Below are positions 18,386-28,502 of a stretch of DNA of 64,000 nucleotides, one piece after another; the first letter of the stretch is position 1, and the number at the start of each line of letters is the position of its first letter. The notes under the pieces were generated by a model. That model did no database searches. It worked only from the letters and a program-made list of their open reading frames with translations, and was not told where the DNA came from. Both the position numbers and the translations under genes were made by a program. Location of the stretch: the NCBI RefSeq assembly GCF_030687395.1, contig NZ_CP117430.1, positions 620,001-684,000 on the forward strand, written 5' to 3'. This DNA is from Pseudomonas wuhanensis. GTDB lineage: Bacteria; Pseudomonadota; Gammaproteobacteria; Pseudomonadales; Pseudomonadaceae.

Positions 18386-19948
18386 TCAAAGATGAATGAC
18401 TGCCAGGTCCAGCCGGCCGTAATCCCCCTCGCCATGTTCGCCTCTGGGCGGAACATGGTGGGTTTTCATCACCTGATCCCCTTGCAGGGTTTCCAGGTGA
18501 ATGTCGAAGCCCCACAGGCGGTGCAGGTGTTTGAGCACTTCGTCAGTGGAATCGCCCAGCGGTTTACGGTCGTGTTGCTGGTGGCGCAAGGTCAGGGAGC
18601 GGTCGCCACGCCGGTCGATGCTGTAGATCTGTATGTTGGGTTCGCGATTGCCCAGGTTGTATTGCGCCGCCAGGGTTTCACGAATGGTTCGATAGCCCTC
18701 TTCGTCGTGTATCGCCGGAACCAGCAGATCGTCCTTCTGATCGTCATCGAGGATGCTGAACAGCTTGAGGTCGCGGATCACCTTGGGTGACAGATATTGA
18801 AGGATGAAACTCTCGTCCTTGAAGCTGCTCATGGCGAATTTGATGCTGGACAGCCAGTCGGTGCCGGCTATTTCCGGAAACCAGCGATAGTCCTCTTCGG
18901 TGGGCGCTTCGCATATCCGGCGGATATCGCGATACATGGCAAAACCCAGGGTGTAGGGGTTGATGCCGTTGTAGTAGGGGCTGTCAAAGCCCGGCTGAAA
19001 CACCACGCTGGTATGGGACGTCAGGAACTCGATCATGAAGCCATCAGTGACCAGGCCTTCGTCGTACAAGTCGTTCATCAAGGTGTAGTGCCAGAACGTG
19101 GCCCAGCCTTCGTTCATCACCTGTGTCTGGCGCTGTGGATAAAAATACTGGGCGATCTTGCGCACAATCCGCACGATTTCCCGCTGCCAGGGCTCCAGCA
19201 ACGGGGCGTGTTTTTCGATGAAATACAGAATGTTTTCCTGAGGTTCGGCGGGGAAACGCGCGTTGTCCTTGTCGCTGTATTTGTCCGCGCCTTTTGGAAT
19301 GGTCCGCCACAAATCGTTGATCTGCTTCTGCAGATGCTCTTCCCGATCCTTCTGCCGACGGCGTTCTTCTTCGGCGGAAATCGGATAAGGGCGTTTGTAA
19401 CGGTCGACGCCGTAATTCATCAACGCATGGCAGGAATCGAGCAAGTCCTCTACCGCGTCGATGCCGTGGCGTTCTTCGCACTGCATGATGTACTGCTTGG
19501 CGAACACCAGGTAATCGATGATCGAGCTGGCGTCGGTCCAGGTGCGGAACAGGTAATTGCCTTTGAAAAAGCTGTTATGGCCATAGCAGGCGTGAGCCAC
19601 CACCAGAGCCTGCATGCAGATGGTGTTTTCTTCCATCAGATAGGCGATGCAAGGGTCCGAGTTGATCACAATCTCGTAGGCCAGACCCATCTGGCCGCGG
19701 CTGTAGGATTTTTCGGTGCTGAGGAAGTGTTTGCCATAGGACCAATGGTGATAGCCCAGGGGCATGCCGACAGAGGCATAGGCGTCCATCATCTGCTCGG
19801 CGGTGATCACCTCGATCTGGTTGGGGTACGTATCCAGCGCGTAGCGGGCCGCGAGACGACTGATTTCGCGGTCGTAGGCCTGGATCAGCTCGAATGTCCA
19901 TTCGGAGCCGGTGGAAATGGGTTGGCGCTTCTGCTCTTTGGCGGTCAT
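18386..19948 (-). CDS. SpoVR-family protein (YcgB)
   Basis: 520 residues, soluble, matches the SpoVR/YcgB family: N-terminal [22 protein letters not shown] and the motif [26 protein letters not shown] in the middle. Function is unclear; it is nearly always found behind prkA and yeaH, here overlapping yeaH by 4 bp (ATGA), and belongs to the nutrient-stress response. Divergent gap of 63 bp to cca is on the same strand, so readthrough into cca is possible. Confidence 0.93.
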   Translation of the reverse strand: MTAKEQKRQPISTGSEWTFELIQAYDREISRLAARYALDTYPNQIEVITAEQMMDAYASVGMPLGYHHWSYGKHFLSTEKSYSRGQMGLAYEIVINSDPCIAYLMEENTICMQALVVAHACYGHNSFFKGNYLFRTWTDASSIIDYLVFAKQYIMQCEERHGIDAVEDLLDSCHALMNYGVDRYKRPYPISAEEERRRQKDREEHLQKQINDLWRTIPKGADKYSDKDNARFPAEPQENILYFIEKHAPLLEPWQREIVRIVRKIAQYFYPQRQTQVMNEGWATFWHYTLMNDLYDEGLVTDGFMIEFLTSHTSVVFQPGFDSPYYNGINPYTLGFAMYRDIRRICEAPTEEDYRWFPEIAGTDWLSSIKFAMSSFKDESFILQYLSPKVIRDLKLFSILDDDQKDDLLVPAIHDEEGYRTIRETLAAQYNLGNREPNIQIYSIDRRGDRSLTLRHQQHDRKPLGDSTDEVLKHLHRLWGFDIHLETLQGDQVMKTHHVPPRGEHGEGDYGRLDLAVIHL

Positions 19949-21216
19949 GTCACTAACCTGCGCTGGAAGAGTTCACGAAAGACCGGATAGATATCCCCGG
20001 CCGAGACCAGTTGCTGCTGGGCAAAAGTGTCAGAGAAGGCTTCGGCGATGCGTTCGTACTCGAACCACAGGGCCTGGTGTTCGCGCGGGGTAATCTCAAC
20101 ATAAGTGTAGTACTGCACGAACGGCATGATCTGATTGATCAGGATGTCGCGGCAGATCGGCGAATCGTCGTTCCAGTTGTCGCCGTCGGACGCCTGGGCG
20201 GCGTAGATGTTCCATTCATTGCTCGGATAACGTTCGGCCATGATCTCTTGCATCAGTTTCAGGGCGCTGGAAACGATAGTGCCGCCGGTTTCCCGGGAGT
20301 AGAAAAACTCCTCCTCATCCACTTCGCGGGCGCTAGTGTGGTGGCGGATGAACACGACGTCGATTTTGTCGTAGTTCCGCTTGAGGAACAGGTACAACAG
20401 GATGAAGAAGCGTTTGGCGATGTCCTTGGTCGCCTGGGTCATGGAGCCGGACACGTCCATCAGGCAAAACATCACTGCCTTGGAGCTGGGGTTTGGCTGC
20501 TTGATCAGCAGGTTGTACTTGAGGTCGAAAGTGTCGAGAAAGGGCACTCGGTGAATGCGCGCACTGAGTTTCTCGATTTCTGCTTCCAGTTCCTGGATAT
20601 CGCCAAAGTTGTCCGGTTCCTCCCGTTTAAGCCGCAGCAATTCCTCTTTGACTTCACGCAACTTCGCCCGGCTGCTGCCGGACAAGGCAATGCGCCGGGC
20701 ATGGGCCGAGCGGAGTGTGCGGATAATGTTGATCCGTGACGGGTTGCCCTCGTTGCTGATGCCGGCGCGTACGGTCTTGAAGGTGTCGGTGCCGGTCAGG
20801 TGGCGTTTGACCAGGTTGGGCAGCTCAAGGTCCTCGAACATGAATTCGAGGAATTCCTCCTGGGTAATCTGGAAGACGAATTCGTCCATCCCTTCACCCG
20901 TGTTGCCGGCCTTGCCGGGGCCTCTGCCGCCGCCACCTCCGGGCGGACGGGCAATGTGCTCGCCGCTGGTGAACTCCTTGTTGCCCGGGTGCACGATGGT
21001 CTGCTTGCCGCCCCGACCATGGTGAAGCACCGGTTCGTCGATGTCGCGACCGGGAATGCTGATCTGCTCGCCGTGTTCCATATCGGTAATGGAGCGCCGG
21101 CTGACCGCCTCTTCGACAGCCTTTTTGATGTGATCACGGTAACGCCGCAGAAACCGCTGGCGGTTTACCGTGCTCTTGTTCTTGCCATTGAGACGTCGGT
21201 CGATCACATAGCTCAT
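19945..21216 (-). CDS. yeaH: DUF444 protein with von Willebrand A domain (YeaH)
   Basis: 423 residues. Basic N-terminus with a Gly-rich stretch (about 85–105, [10 protein letters not shown]), then a VWA-like domain with the MIDAS motif DVSGSMTQ (about 255). Middle gene of the prkA–yeaH–spoVR set, which in E. coli responds to nitrogen starvation and other stresses. Likely partner of the PrkA kinase, inferred from constant linkage. Confidence 0.93.
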   Translation of the reverse strand: MSYVIDRRLNGKNKSTVNRQRFLRRYRDHIKKAVEEAVSRRSITDMEHGEQISIPGRDIDEPVLHHGRGGKQTIVHPGNKEFTSGEHIARPPGGGGGRGPGKAGNTGEGMDEFVFQITQEEFLEFMFEDLELPNLVKRHLTGTDTFKTVRAGISNEGNPSRINIIRTLRSAHARRIALSGSSRAKLREVKEELLRLKREEPDNFGDIQELEAEIEKLSARIHRVPFLDTFDLKYNLLIKQPNPSSKAVMFCLMDVSGSMTQATKDIAKRFFILLYLFLKRNYDKIDVVFIRHHTSAREVDEEEFFYSRETGGTIVSSALKLMQEIMAERYPSNEWNIYAAQASDGDNWNDDSPICRDILINQIMPFVQYYTYVEITPREHQALWFEYERIAEAFSDTFAQQQLVSAGDIYPVFRELFQRRLVT

Positions 21217-21419
21217 GACTGCTCCTTAGAAGCTGTCCTGAAAGGGGCGAGCGCTAACGCAGCATAAGGCCAGTGCCGGGGATGTGTACACGCTCCCCCC
21301 AAGCGCTTTGATGCTGCCTGAACCTCGCTACCGCATTTCGGACACCTCCAGAGGCCTGTGTAACAGAAAAAGCGTAAACAGGCCTCGGGCTAACGACAAC
21401 CGGTCTGACCGGCAGCGGG

Positions 21420-23342
21420 TTACTGTGATTTTCTGACCCGCAAGTACCACTCGGACAGCAGTCGTACCTGTTTGTCGGTGTAGCCCCGCTCGACCATCCG
21501 TGTGACGAAGTCGTTGTGCTTCTGCTGATCCTCTTTGCTGGCCTTGGCGTTGAAGCTGATGACCGGCAGCAAGTCCTCGGTGTTGGAGAACATTTTCTTC
21601 TCGATGACCACCCGCAGTTTTTCGTAGCTGAGCCAGGTTGGGTTCTTGCCATTGTTGTTGGCTCGGGCGCGCAGTACGAAGTTGACGATTTCGTTGCGGA
21701 AATCCTTCGGATTGCTGATACCGGCCGGTTTTTCGATTTTCTCCAGTTCTTCGTTCAGGGCTACGCGGTTGAGAATCTCGCCGGTTTCCGGATCGCGGTA
21801 TTCCTGATCCTGAATCCAGAAGTCGGCGTACAGCACGTAGCGATCGAAGATGTTCTGGCCGTACTCGCTGTAAGACTCGAGGTAGGCAGTCTGGATCTCC
21901 TTGCCGATGAATTCGATATAACGCGGCGCCAGGTACTCTTTCAGGAAGCGCAGATAGCGTTCGCGGGTCTCGGCCTGGAACTGTTCCTGTTCGATCTGTT
22001 GTTCCAGCACGTAGAGCAGATGCACCGGGTTGGCGGCGATTTCGTGCGGATCGAAGTTGAAGACCTTCGACAGAATCTTGAAGGCGAAGCGGGTCGACAG
22101 ACCGTTCATGCCTTCGTCGACACCCGCTGCGTCGCGGTATTCCTGGATCGACTTGGCCTTCGGGTCGGTGTCCTTGAGGTTTTCGCCGTCATACACGCGC
22201 ATCTTGGAGTAGATGTTGGAGTTTTCCGGCTCCTTGAGGCGCGAGAGCACGGTGAACTGAGCAAGCATTTTCAGAGTGTCGGGCGCGCAATGGGCCTTGG
22301 CCAGCGAGCTGTTGAACAGCAGCTTGTCGTAGATCTTCACCTCGTCGCTGACGCGCAAGCAGTATGGCACTTTGACGATATAGATCCGGTCGATGAAGGC
22401 TTCGTTGTTCTTGTTGTTGCGGAAGGTGTGCCATTCCGATTCGTTGGAGTGGGCCAGCAGAATCCCGGTGAACGGAATCGCCCCAAGGCCTTCGGTACTG
22501 TTGTAGTTGCCTTCCTGGGTGGCCGTCAGCAATGGGTGCAGCACCTTGATCGGTGCCTTGAACATTTCGACGAACTCCATCAGGCCCTGGTTGGCCCGGC
22601 ACAGTGCCCCCGAATAGCTGTAGGCATCGGCGTCGTTCTGCGGAAACTCTTCCAGTTTGCGAATATCGACCTTGCCCACCAGTGCCGAGATGTCCTGGTT
22701 GTTTTCATCGCCCGGCTCGGTTTTCGCGACCGCAATCTGGTTGAGGATCGACGGATACAGTTTCACCACGCGGAACTGGCTTATATCGCCGCCGAATTCG
22801 GCCAGGCGCTTGGTCGCCCATGGCGACATGATGGTGTTGAGGTAGCGCCGGGGAATACCGAAGTCTTCCTCGAGGATCGCGCCATCTTCAGTGGCGTTGA
22901 ACAGACCCAGGGGCGACTCGAAAACCGGCGAGCCCTTGATTGCATAGAAGGGCACTTTCTCGATCAGCTGTTTAAGCTTTTCGGCCAAAGATGACTTACC
23001 GCCACCGACAGGGCCCAGCAGGTAGAGGATCTGTTTCTTTTCTTCCAGACCCTGAGCGGCATGGCGGAAATACGACACGATCTGGTCGATGCATTCTTCC
23101 ATCCCGTGGAAGTCCTCAAAGGCCGGATAGCGACGGATCACCTTGTTGGAAAAGATGCGCGACAGCCTCGAATTGGTCGAGGTGTCGAGCAGCTCCGGTT
23201 CGCCGATGGCCAGCAAGAGACGCTCGGCCGCGGAGGCGTAGGCGCTGCGGTCCTTTTTGCACAGTTCCAGGTACTCCTGCAGGGAGAATTCTTCCTGGCG
23301 TGTGGACTCGAAGCGTTGTTGGAAGTGGCTAAAGATACTCAT
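21420..23342 (-). CDS. prkA: PrkA family serine protein kinase (YeaG)
   Basis: 640 residues: AAA+-like N-terminal domain with Walker A (LGPVGGGKSSLAEKL, about 108–122) and a C-terminal kinase-like domain. First gene of the stress cluster; start ATG 23342 has GAGGTGA at ideal spacing. A 203-bp gap (21217–21419) separates it from yeaH; I see no clear terminator in it. The 296 bp upstream (23343–23638) hold no gene and should contain the promoter; I did not find a convincing −24/−12 sigma-54 box. Confidence 0.95.
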   Translation of the reverse strand: MSIFSHFQQRFESTRQEEFSLQEYLELCKKDRSAYASAAERLLLAIGEPELLDTSTNSRLSRIFSNKVIRRYPAFEDFHGMEECIDQIVSYFRHAAQGLEEKKQILYLLGPVGGGKSSLAEKLKQLIEKVPFYAIKGSPVFESPLGLFNATEDGAILEEDFGIPRRYLNTIMSPWATKRLAEFGGDISQFRVVKLYPSILNQIAVAKTEPGDENNQDISALVGKVDIRKLEEFPQNDADAYSYSGALCRANQGLMEFVEMFKAPIKVLHPLLTATQEGNYNSTEGLGAIPFTGILLAHSNESEWHTFRNNKNNEAFIDRIYIVKVPYCLRVSDEVKIYDKLLFNSSLAKAHCAPDTLKMLAQFTVLSRLKEPENSNIYSKMRVYDGENLKDTDPKAKSIQEYRDAAGVDEGMNGLSTRFAFKILSKVFNFDPHEIAANPVHLLYVLEQQIEQEQFQAETRERYLRFLKEYLAPRYIEFIGKEIQTAYLESYSEYGQNIFDRYVLYADFWIQDQEYRDPETGEILNRVALNEELEKIEKPAGISNPKDFRNEIVNFVLRARANNNGKNPTWLSYEKLRVVIEKKMFSNTEDLLPVISFNAKASKEDQQKHNDFVTRMVERGYTDKQVRLLSEWYLRVRKSQ

Positions 23343-23638
23343 GACGTCACCTCGCTCGATACGTGGAGCCGACGCCGGATCACTCAGTCGATGCTGGCAG
23401 CAACCGAACAGGCAGTTGCTGTTTACCCCCCAGAACTCTTCCGGAACTGACTGCTCCGAAAGCTACTCCCGATGACCCGTGCGCCGGTGTACCGGCTCTC
23501 CCCTGTTTTGGATGGCCTGCGCTTAAGGATAGTTGGGAATTCGGGAGGTAAAGGCAAGATGCGTAATTAGTTATGGCAGACCGTTCGTCTGCAATCGCGC
23601 GAGCCCGCGGGGGCCGGGGCTTGCGCATTACAAAAAAA

Positions 23639-23968
23639 TTATTCGGAAGTGCCTTGCGCCGTTTCCGAAGGATAGGTCGTACGCCACAGCTCAAAACCGC
23701 CATCCATGCTGTAGACGTCGGAGAAACCCTGACTGATCAGGTAAGCGGCCGCGCCCTGGCTGGAATTACCGTGATAGCAGACCACTACTGTCGGCGCGTC
23801 GAGGTCAGCGCCTTGAATGAAAGCATGCAGGGAATGATTGTCCAGATGCTTGGAGCCGGCAATGTGCAGCGCGGCAAAAGTGGCCGGATCGCGGACATCG
23901 ACCACCACCGCGCCTTGTTCGCGCAGGGCCTGGGCCTGTTCTGGGGGGATACGTTTGAATTCGCTCAT
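23639..23968 (-). CDS. glpE: Thiosulfate sulfurtransferase GlpE (rhodanese)
   Basis: 109 residues, single rhodanese domain. Active-site Cys in [13 protein letters not shown] (about residue 65), preceded by [10 protein letters not shown]. Moves sulfane sulfur from thiosulfate to cyanide or thiols such as thioredoxin. Lies 33 bp beyond apaH on the same strand. Confidence 0.93.
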   Translation of the reverse strand: MSEFKRIPPEQAQALREQGAVVVDVRDPATFAALHIAGSKHLDNHSLHAFIQGADLDAPTVVVCYHGNSSQGAAAYLISQGFSDVYSMDGGFELWRTTYPSETAQGTSE

Positions 23969-24001
23969 GGCGGGCTCCTGTGGCTCGGCTGAAAGCGCAG
24001 T

Positions 24002-24883
24002 CTAGCGCGGGGCGCTGGCTGACGTTTGTTCGGGAATAGAGGCGGCGACAGCCGGCTGAGTGTGGCCATGGGCGTCGCATTTACATTGCAGGCGCTCGCC
24101 GGTATCGACGTTCATCAGGGTCATGGCGCCACCCCAGACGCAACCGGTGTCGAGCGCAAACAGACCCGGCTCGTTGCATTGGCCTTCGAGCGCCGCCCAG
24201 TGACCGAAGATGATCTTCAGGCCTTTGGTCTTGCGCTCCTTGTGGGTGAACCACGGCGCATAACCCGGCGGTGCGGTGTCGACGCCTTCCTTGCCCTTGA
24301 GATCAAGCTTGCCGTCACTGGTGCAAAAGCGCATCCGGGTGAAGTAGTTGGTGATGACTCGCAAGCGCGCTGCGCCTTTGAGGTCGTTGTCCCATTTCAC
24401 CGGCTCGTTGCCGTACATACCGTCGAGGTAAGGCGCGAAGCGGTTGTCGTCGTGCAGGGCTTCTTCGACTTCGGCGGCGCACTTCAAGGCTTTGCGCAGC
24501 GACCATTGAGGCGGAATGCCGGCATGGACCAGGGCAATATCGCGCTGTTCGTCGTAATGCATGAGCTTTTGTTGCCGAACCCACTCCAGCAGCTCCCCGC
24601 AATCGGGTGCTTCAAGGATCTCGCGCAGCGTGTCGGCCTTCTTCAGGCGTTCGATATTTTGCCCGACCGCCAGCAAGTGCAGATCATGGTTGCCGAGTAC
24701 GCACACCAGCGACTCACGGATGCTATAGAGGAAGCGCAAGGTTTCCAGTGACTGTGGGCCACGGTTGACGAGATCACCCACCAGCCACAGGCGATCTCGG
24801 GCAGGGTCGAAGGCCACTTGCTTGAGCAGGCATTTGAGCGGTTCAAGGCAACCTTGCACATCACCGACGGCATACGTCGCCAT
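24002..24883 (-). CDS. apaH: Symmetrical bis(5'-nucleosyl)-tetraphosphatase
   Basis: Hydrolyses Ap4A to two ADP. 293 residues with metallophosphatase motifs [14 protein letters not shown] and [11 protein letters not shown] near the N-terminus. The last 25 residues or so ([12 protein letters not shown] end) are a poorly conserved tail. Start codon overlaps the apaG stop (TGATG), so translation is coupled. Confidence 0.96.
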   Translation of the reverse strand: MATYAVGDVQGCLEPLKCLLKQVAFDPARDRLWLVGDLVNRGPQSLETLRFLYSIRESLVCVLGNHDLHLLAVGQNIERLKKADTLREILEAPDCGELLEWVRQQKLMHYDEQRDIALVHAGIPPQWSLRKALKCAAEVEEALHDDNRFAPYLDGMYGNEPVKWDNDLKGAARLRVITNYFTRMRFCTSDGKLDLKGKEGVDTAPPGYAPWFTHKERKTKGLKIIFGHWAALEGQCNEPGLFALDTGCVWGGAMTLMNVDTGERLQCKCDAHGHTQPAVAASIPEQTSASAPR

Positions 24884-25263
24884 CAGTGCAACGCCCCGGG
24901 GACCGCCAGACGGAATGGCGCGATGACGGCATCGAAGTGCTTACCGTCTTCGGCGAGCATCTGGTAGGTGCCTTGCATCGTACCGACCTTGGAGGTCATG
25001 ACGGTGCCGCTGCTGTAAGTATGGCTCTTGCCCACGTCGATCAGCGGCTGCTGGCCGACGACGCCTGCACCGCGAACCTCCTCGACATGCCCGTCACCGT
25101 CGGTGATCACCCAGTGCCGTGAAAGCAGTTTGGCAGGCATCAGGCCATTGTTCTGCACGGTGATGGTGTAGGAGAAGGCAAAGCGATTTTGCTCGGGTTG
25201 CGATTGTTCTGCCAGATAGCGGGTGACGACGCTGACGTCGACCTGATAACGAGGATCGGACAT
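24883..25263 (-). CDS. apaG: Co2+/Mg2+ efflux-associated protein ApaG
   Basis: 126 residues, single fibronectin-III-like ApaG domain: [31 protein letters not shown] segment and [20 protein letters not shown]. Molecular role unsettled. Always next to apaH and ksgA; here it lies 115 bp after ksgA with a hairpin between. Confidence 0.95.
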   Translation of the reverse strand: MSDPRYQVDVSVVTRYLAEQSQPEQNRFAFSYTITVQNNGLMPAKLLSRHWVITDGDGHVEEVRGAGVVGQQPLIDVGKSHTYSSGTVMTSKVGTMQGTYQMLAEDGKHFDAVIAPFRLAVPGALH

Positions 25264-25327
25264 GCAAAAGGCCTTAGAAACGAAGCGGGACGCGGGGCGT
25301 AGCTGATAGAACTCAGTCTAGGCCAAG

Positions 25328-25364
25328 TATCGGGTAGTAAACCAGAGTGGCGTCCTACCCGATA
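25328..25364 (-). terminator. Inverted repeat between ksgA and apaG
   Basis: TATCGGGTAG (25328–25337) and CTACCCGATA (25355–25364) form a perfect 10-bp stem with a 17-nt loop. No T-tract follows on the minus strand, so it may slow or protect the transcript rather than end it. Confidence 0.5.
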
Positions 25365-25378
25365 GCGCTCATCGCCTT

Positions 25379-26197
25379 TCAGTCGGTGACAGGCTTCTGT
25401 AGGACTTGTTCGCTGAGCTTGTCGGCCAGGCGCACGAAGGCAGCCAGATCGAGCTGCTCGGGGCGCAAGCTTCCATCGACGCCGGCGGCTTCGATTTCGG
25501 CGTTGCTCAGCAGCAATTTGAGCGTGTTGCGCAATGTTTTGCGACGCTGGTTGAAAGCTTCGCGCACGACGCGCTCCAGCAGTTTGTGATCTTTGGCTGG
25601 ATGCGGGAGTACCGCGTGAGGCACCAGGCGCACGATGGCCGAATCGACTTTCGGCGGCGGATTGAATGCGCCTGGGCCAACGTTGAATAGATGTTCGACC
25701 CGGCAATGGTACTGAACCATGATCGACAGGCGACCCCAGTCACCGCCACCAGGGCCTGCCGCCAGACGCTCGACCACTTCCTTTTGCAGCATGAAGTGCA
25801 TGTCGCGAATCAGGTTGGCGTTGTGCAGCAGGTGAAAGATCAGCGGCGTAGAGATGTTGTACGGCAGGTTGCCGACGACTCGCAGGCTGTTCGGCGCGGC
25901 GTTCAGGCTGTTGAAGTCGAACTTCAGCGCGTCGCCCTGATGCAGGTTGAAGTTGCTCTTGCTGGCGAACTGCTGGTTGAGGATCGGGATCAGGTCCTTG
26001 TCCAGCTCCACCACGTCCAGTTGGGCGCCGCTGTTGAGCAGGCCTTCGGTCAACGCGCCCTGGCCCGGGCCGATTTCCAGCAGACGGTCTTCGGGTTTGG
26101 CATGAATGGAACGCAGGATGCGGTCGATAACGCCGGCATCGTGCAGGAAGTTTTGGCCGAAGCGCTTGCGCGCCCGGTGTTGGTAATGCTCGGTCAT
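25379..26197 (-). CDS. rsmA: 16S rRNA dimethyladenosine transferase
   Basis: KsgA. Methylates two adjacent adenines near the 3' end of 16S rRNA, a late 30S checkpoint. 272 residues; N-terminal [14 protein letters not shown] motif [13 protein letters not shown], and catalytic NLPYNIST. Overlaps pdxA by 4 bp (ATGA). Confidence 0.97.
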   Translation of the reverse strand: MTEHYQHRARKRFGQNFLHDAGVIDRILRSIHAKPEDRLLEIGPGQGALTEGLLNSGAQLDVVELDKDLIPILNQQFASKSNFNLHQGDALKFDFNSLNAAPNSLRVVGNLPYNISTPLIFHLLHNANLIRDMHFMLQKEVVERLAAGPGGGDWGRLSIMVQYHCRVEHLFNVGPGAFNPPPKVDSAIVRLVPHAVLPHPAKDHKLLERVVREAFNQRRKTLRNTLKLLLSNAEIEAAGVDGSLRPEQLDLAAFVRLADKLSEQVLQKPVTD

Positions 26198-27183
26198 AAA
26201 CGGGTCTCGGCCATCTGGTAGGCGGTTTCCAGGGCGACTTGCAGGCTGCCGGTGTCGATTTTTCCGCTGCCGGCCAGATCCAGGGCGGTGCCGTGGTCGA
26301 CCGATGTGCGGATGATCGGCAAGCCGAGGGTCACGTTGACTGCCGCGCCGAAGCCTTTGTATTTCAGCACGGGCAGGCCCTGGTCGTGGTACATCGCCAG
26401 CACCGCGTCGCAGTGCTCCAGATATTTGGGGGTAAACAGAGTGTCGGCGGGCAGGGGACCGCGAAGGTCCATGCCCTCGCCGCGCAGGCGCTCTAATGTA
26501 GGTTCGATGATGTCGATTTCTTCATGGCCCAGGTGACCGCCTTCACCGGCGTGCGGGTTAAGCCCGCAAACCAGGATGCGTGGCTGGGCGATGCCGAATT
26601 TTTCTTGCAGGTCGGTATGCAGGATCCGCGTGACCCGCTCCAGGCGCTCCGGTGTGATTGCATCGGCAATCTCGCGAAGGGGCAGGTGAGTAGTGACCAA
26701 TGCAACGCGCAAGCCGCGGGTGGCGAGCATCATTACCACTTGCGCGGTATGAGTCAGGTCTGCGAGAAATTCCGTGTGCCCGGAAAAGGCGATTCCGGAT
26801 TCATTGATCACGCCCTTGTGCACAGGGGCGGTGATCATGCCGGCGAAATGCCCGTCCAGGCAGCCCTGGCCAGCACGCGTCAGGGTTTCCAGAACGAAAG
26901 CCGCATTGGCTTTGTCCAGTTGCCCGGCGGTGACCTTGGCGTTAAGCGGCGTATCCCACACATACAGGCTGTTGGCCGGGGCGGGAGCATCGGGCCAGCT
27001 GTCCGGCGTTACCAGCAGCAGATCGACAACCACGCCCAGCTGCGCGGCCCGCTCGATGAGCAGGTCGCGGCTGGTAATGGCAATCAGAGGGTGTGGCTGG
27101 GCTTGCGAGGCGAGCAGCAGGCACAAGTCGGGACCTATGCCGGCCGGTTCGCCGGGGGTCAACGCGAAACGCTTGGGTTTCAC
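26194..27183 (-). CDS. pdxA: 4-hydroxythreonine-4-phosphate dehydrogenase
   Basis: Pyridoxal-phosphate synthesis (DXP-dependent route). 329 residues; [13 protein letters not shown] at the start, metal-binding His in [11 protein letters not shown] and [16 protein letters not shown]. Overlaps surA upstream and ksgA downstream by 4 bp each, a tightly coupled lptD–surA–pdxA–ksgA–apaG–apaH order as in E. coli. Confidence 0.97.
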   Translation of the reverse strand: MKPKRFALTPGEPAGIGPDLCLLLASQAQPHPLIAITSRDLLIERAAQLGVVVDLLLVTPDSWPDAPAPANSLYVWDTPLNAKVTAGQLDKANAAFVLETLTRAGQGCLDGHFAGMITAPVHKGVINESGIAFSGHTEFLADLTHTAQVVMMLATRGLRVALVTTHLPLREIADAITPERLERVTRILHTDLQEKFGIAQPRILVCGLNPHAGEGGHLGHEEIDIIEPTLERLRGEGMDLRGPLPADTLFTPKYLEHCDAVLAMYHDQGLPVLKYKGFGAAVNVTLGLPIIRTSVDHGTALDLAGSGKIDTGSLQVALETAYQMAETRL

Positions 27184-28502
27184 TGCGTTGCCTGGTCTGC
27201 ACCAGGGAGCTTGATTTCTACATACGCTTCGTCACGGATCTGACGCAGCCAGGTTTGCAGCTCTTCATCGTATTTGCGGTTACGCAGTACGGTCATCGCT
27301 TGCTGCTCACGGGCCTGGCTGGTGCTGTCGGTGGCGCGGCGGCCAAGGACTTCCAGAACGTGCCAGCCATATTGAGTCTGGAACGGCTTGGACAGCTGAC
27401 CTTGTGGGGTCTTGGCCATCACTTCGCGGAATTCAGGCACCAGTGCATTCGGGTCGACCCAGTTCAGATCGCCGCCGTTGAGGGCGGAACCCGGATCTTC
27501 GGAGAAGCTTTTCGCCAGTTCGCCAAAGTCTTCGCCCGCTTCGATACGGGAGTAGAGCGATTGAGCCAGGGCTTTGGTTTTTTCTTCATCGCGGATCGGG
27601 CTTGGTTTGACCAGGATGTGCCGCACATGCACTTCGTCACGCACCTGGGCTTCACCGCCACGCTTGTCGAGGATCTTCAGGATGATGAAGCCGCCCGGAG
27701 TACGCATTGGCTGGGTTACGTCACCCACCGCCATGGTGCTCAGCAGGCGATCGAACGGAGGTGGCAGTTGGGCGGCTTTACGCCATCCCATGTCGCCGCC
27801 TTCCAGTGCAGTTTCGCTGGCGGATTTGGTGATTGCCAACTGACCGAAGTCAGCGCCTTGCTTGAGCTGCTGGTAAACCGCATCGGCTTGTTTGGCGGCA
27901 TTCTGAATCGCGTCGGAGTTGGCGCTTTCCGGCGTAGGAATCAGGATGTTGGCCAGACGGAACTCTTCGGACAGCTGCATCTTGCCCAGGTCGGACGCCA
28001 GGAAGTTCTTCACTTCCTGCTCGGACACCTGGATGCGTTCAGCTACACGGCGCTGACGCACACGGCTGATGATCATTTCGCGGCGGATCTGGTCACGAGC
28101 GTCGTCATAAGACAAGCCGTCGCGAGCCAGCGCGGAGCGGAATTGTTCAATCGACATGTTGTTGCGCTGGGCAATGGTGCCGACAGCCTGGTTCAGTTCT
28201 TCATCGGTAATGCGGATGCCTGAACGCTCGCCGATCTGCAGTTGCAGGTTTTCGACGATCAGGCGCTCGAGCACCTGCTGATCCAGCACGCCCGCAGGCG
28301 GTACGGCAGCACCGCGTTTGGCGATGGTTTGCTGAACTTCGTGAACACGCTGGTCCAGTTGGCTCTGCATGACCACGTCGTTGTCGACGATGGCCACCAC
28401 TTTATCGATGGACTGTACCGCGGCGTTGGCCGCGGTACCCAGGAACAGCGCGCCCAGCATCAGCGGGCGCAGACAATCAGAAAGCTTGGTCTTCACGTTC
28501 AC
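27180..28502 (-). CDS. surA: Periplasmic chaperone and peptidyl-prolyl isomerase SurA
   Basis: Escorts outer-membrane proteins, including LptD, to the Bam complex. 440 residues: signal peptide (about 1–27), N-terminal chaperone domain, two parvulin PpiC domains (about 180–280 and 290–390; motifs [12 protein letters not shown] and GGDLNWVDP), and a C-terminal helix. It overlaps the lptD 3' end by 26 bp. Confidence 0.96.
   Translation of the reverse strand: MNVKTKLSDCLRPLMLGALFLGTAANAAVQSIDKVVAIVDNDVVMQSQLDQRVHEVQQTIAKRGAAVPPAGVLDQQVLERLIVENLQLQIGERSGIRITDEELNQAVGTIAQRNNMSIEQFRSALARDGLSYDDARDQIRREMIISRVRQRRVAERIQVSEQEVKNFLASDLGKMQLSEEFRLANILIPTPESANSDAIQNAAKQADAVYQQLKQGADFGQLAITKSASETALEGGDMGWRKAAQLPPPFDRLLSTMAVGDVTQPMRTPGGFIILKILDKRGGEAQVRDEVHVRHILVKPSPIRDEEKTKALAQSLYSRIEAGEDFGELAKSFSEDPGSALNGGDLNWVDPNALVPEFREVMAKTPQGQLSKPFQTQYGWHVLEVLGRRATDSTSQAREQQAMTVLRNRKYDEELQTWLRQIRDEAYVEIKLPGADQATQ

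Noticed and set aside
23343..23638. Sigma-54 promoter for prkA
   Set aside because: Expected from E. coli regulation, but I found no TGGCAC-N5-TTGC-like box in the right orientation.
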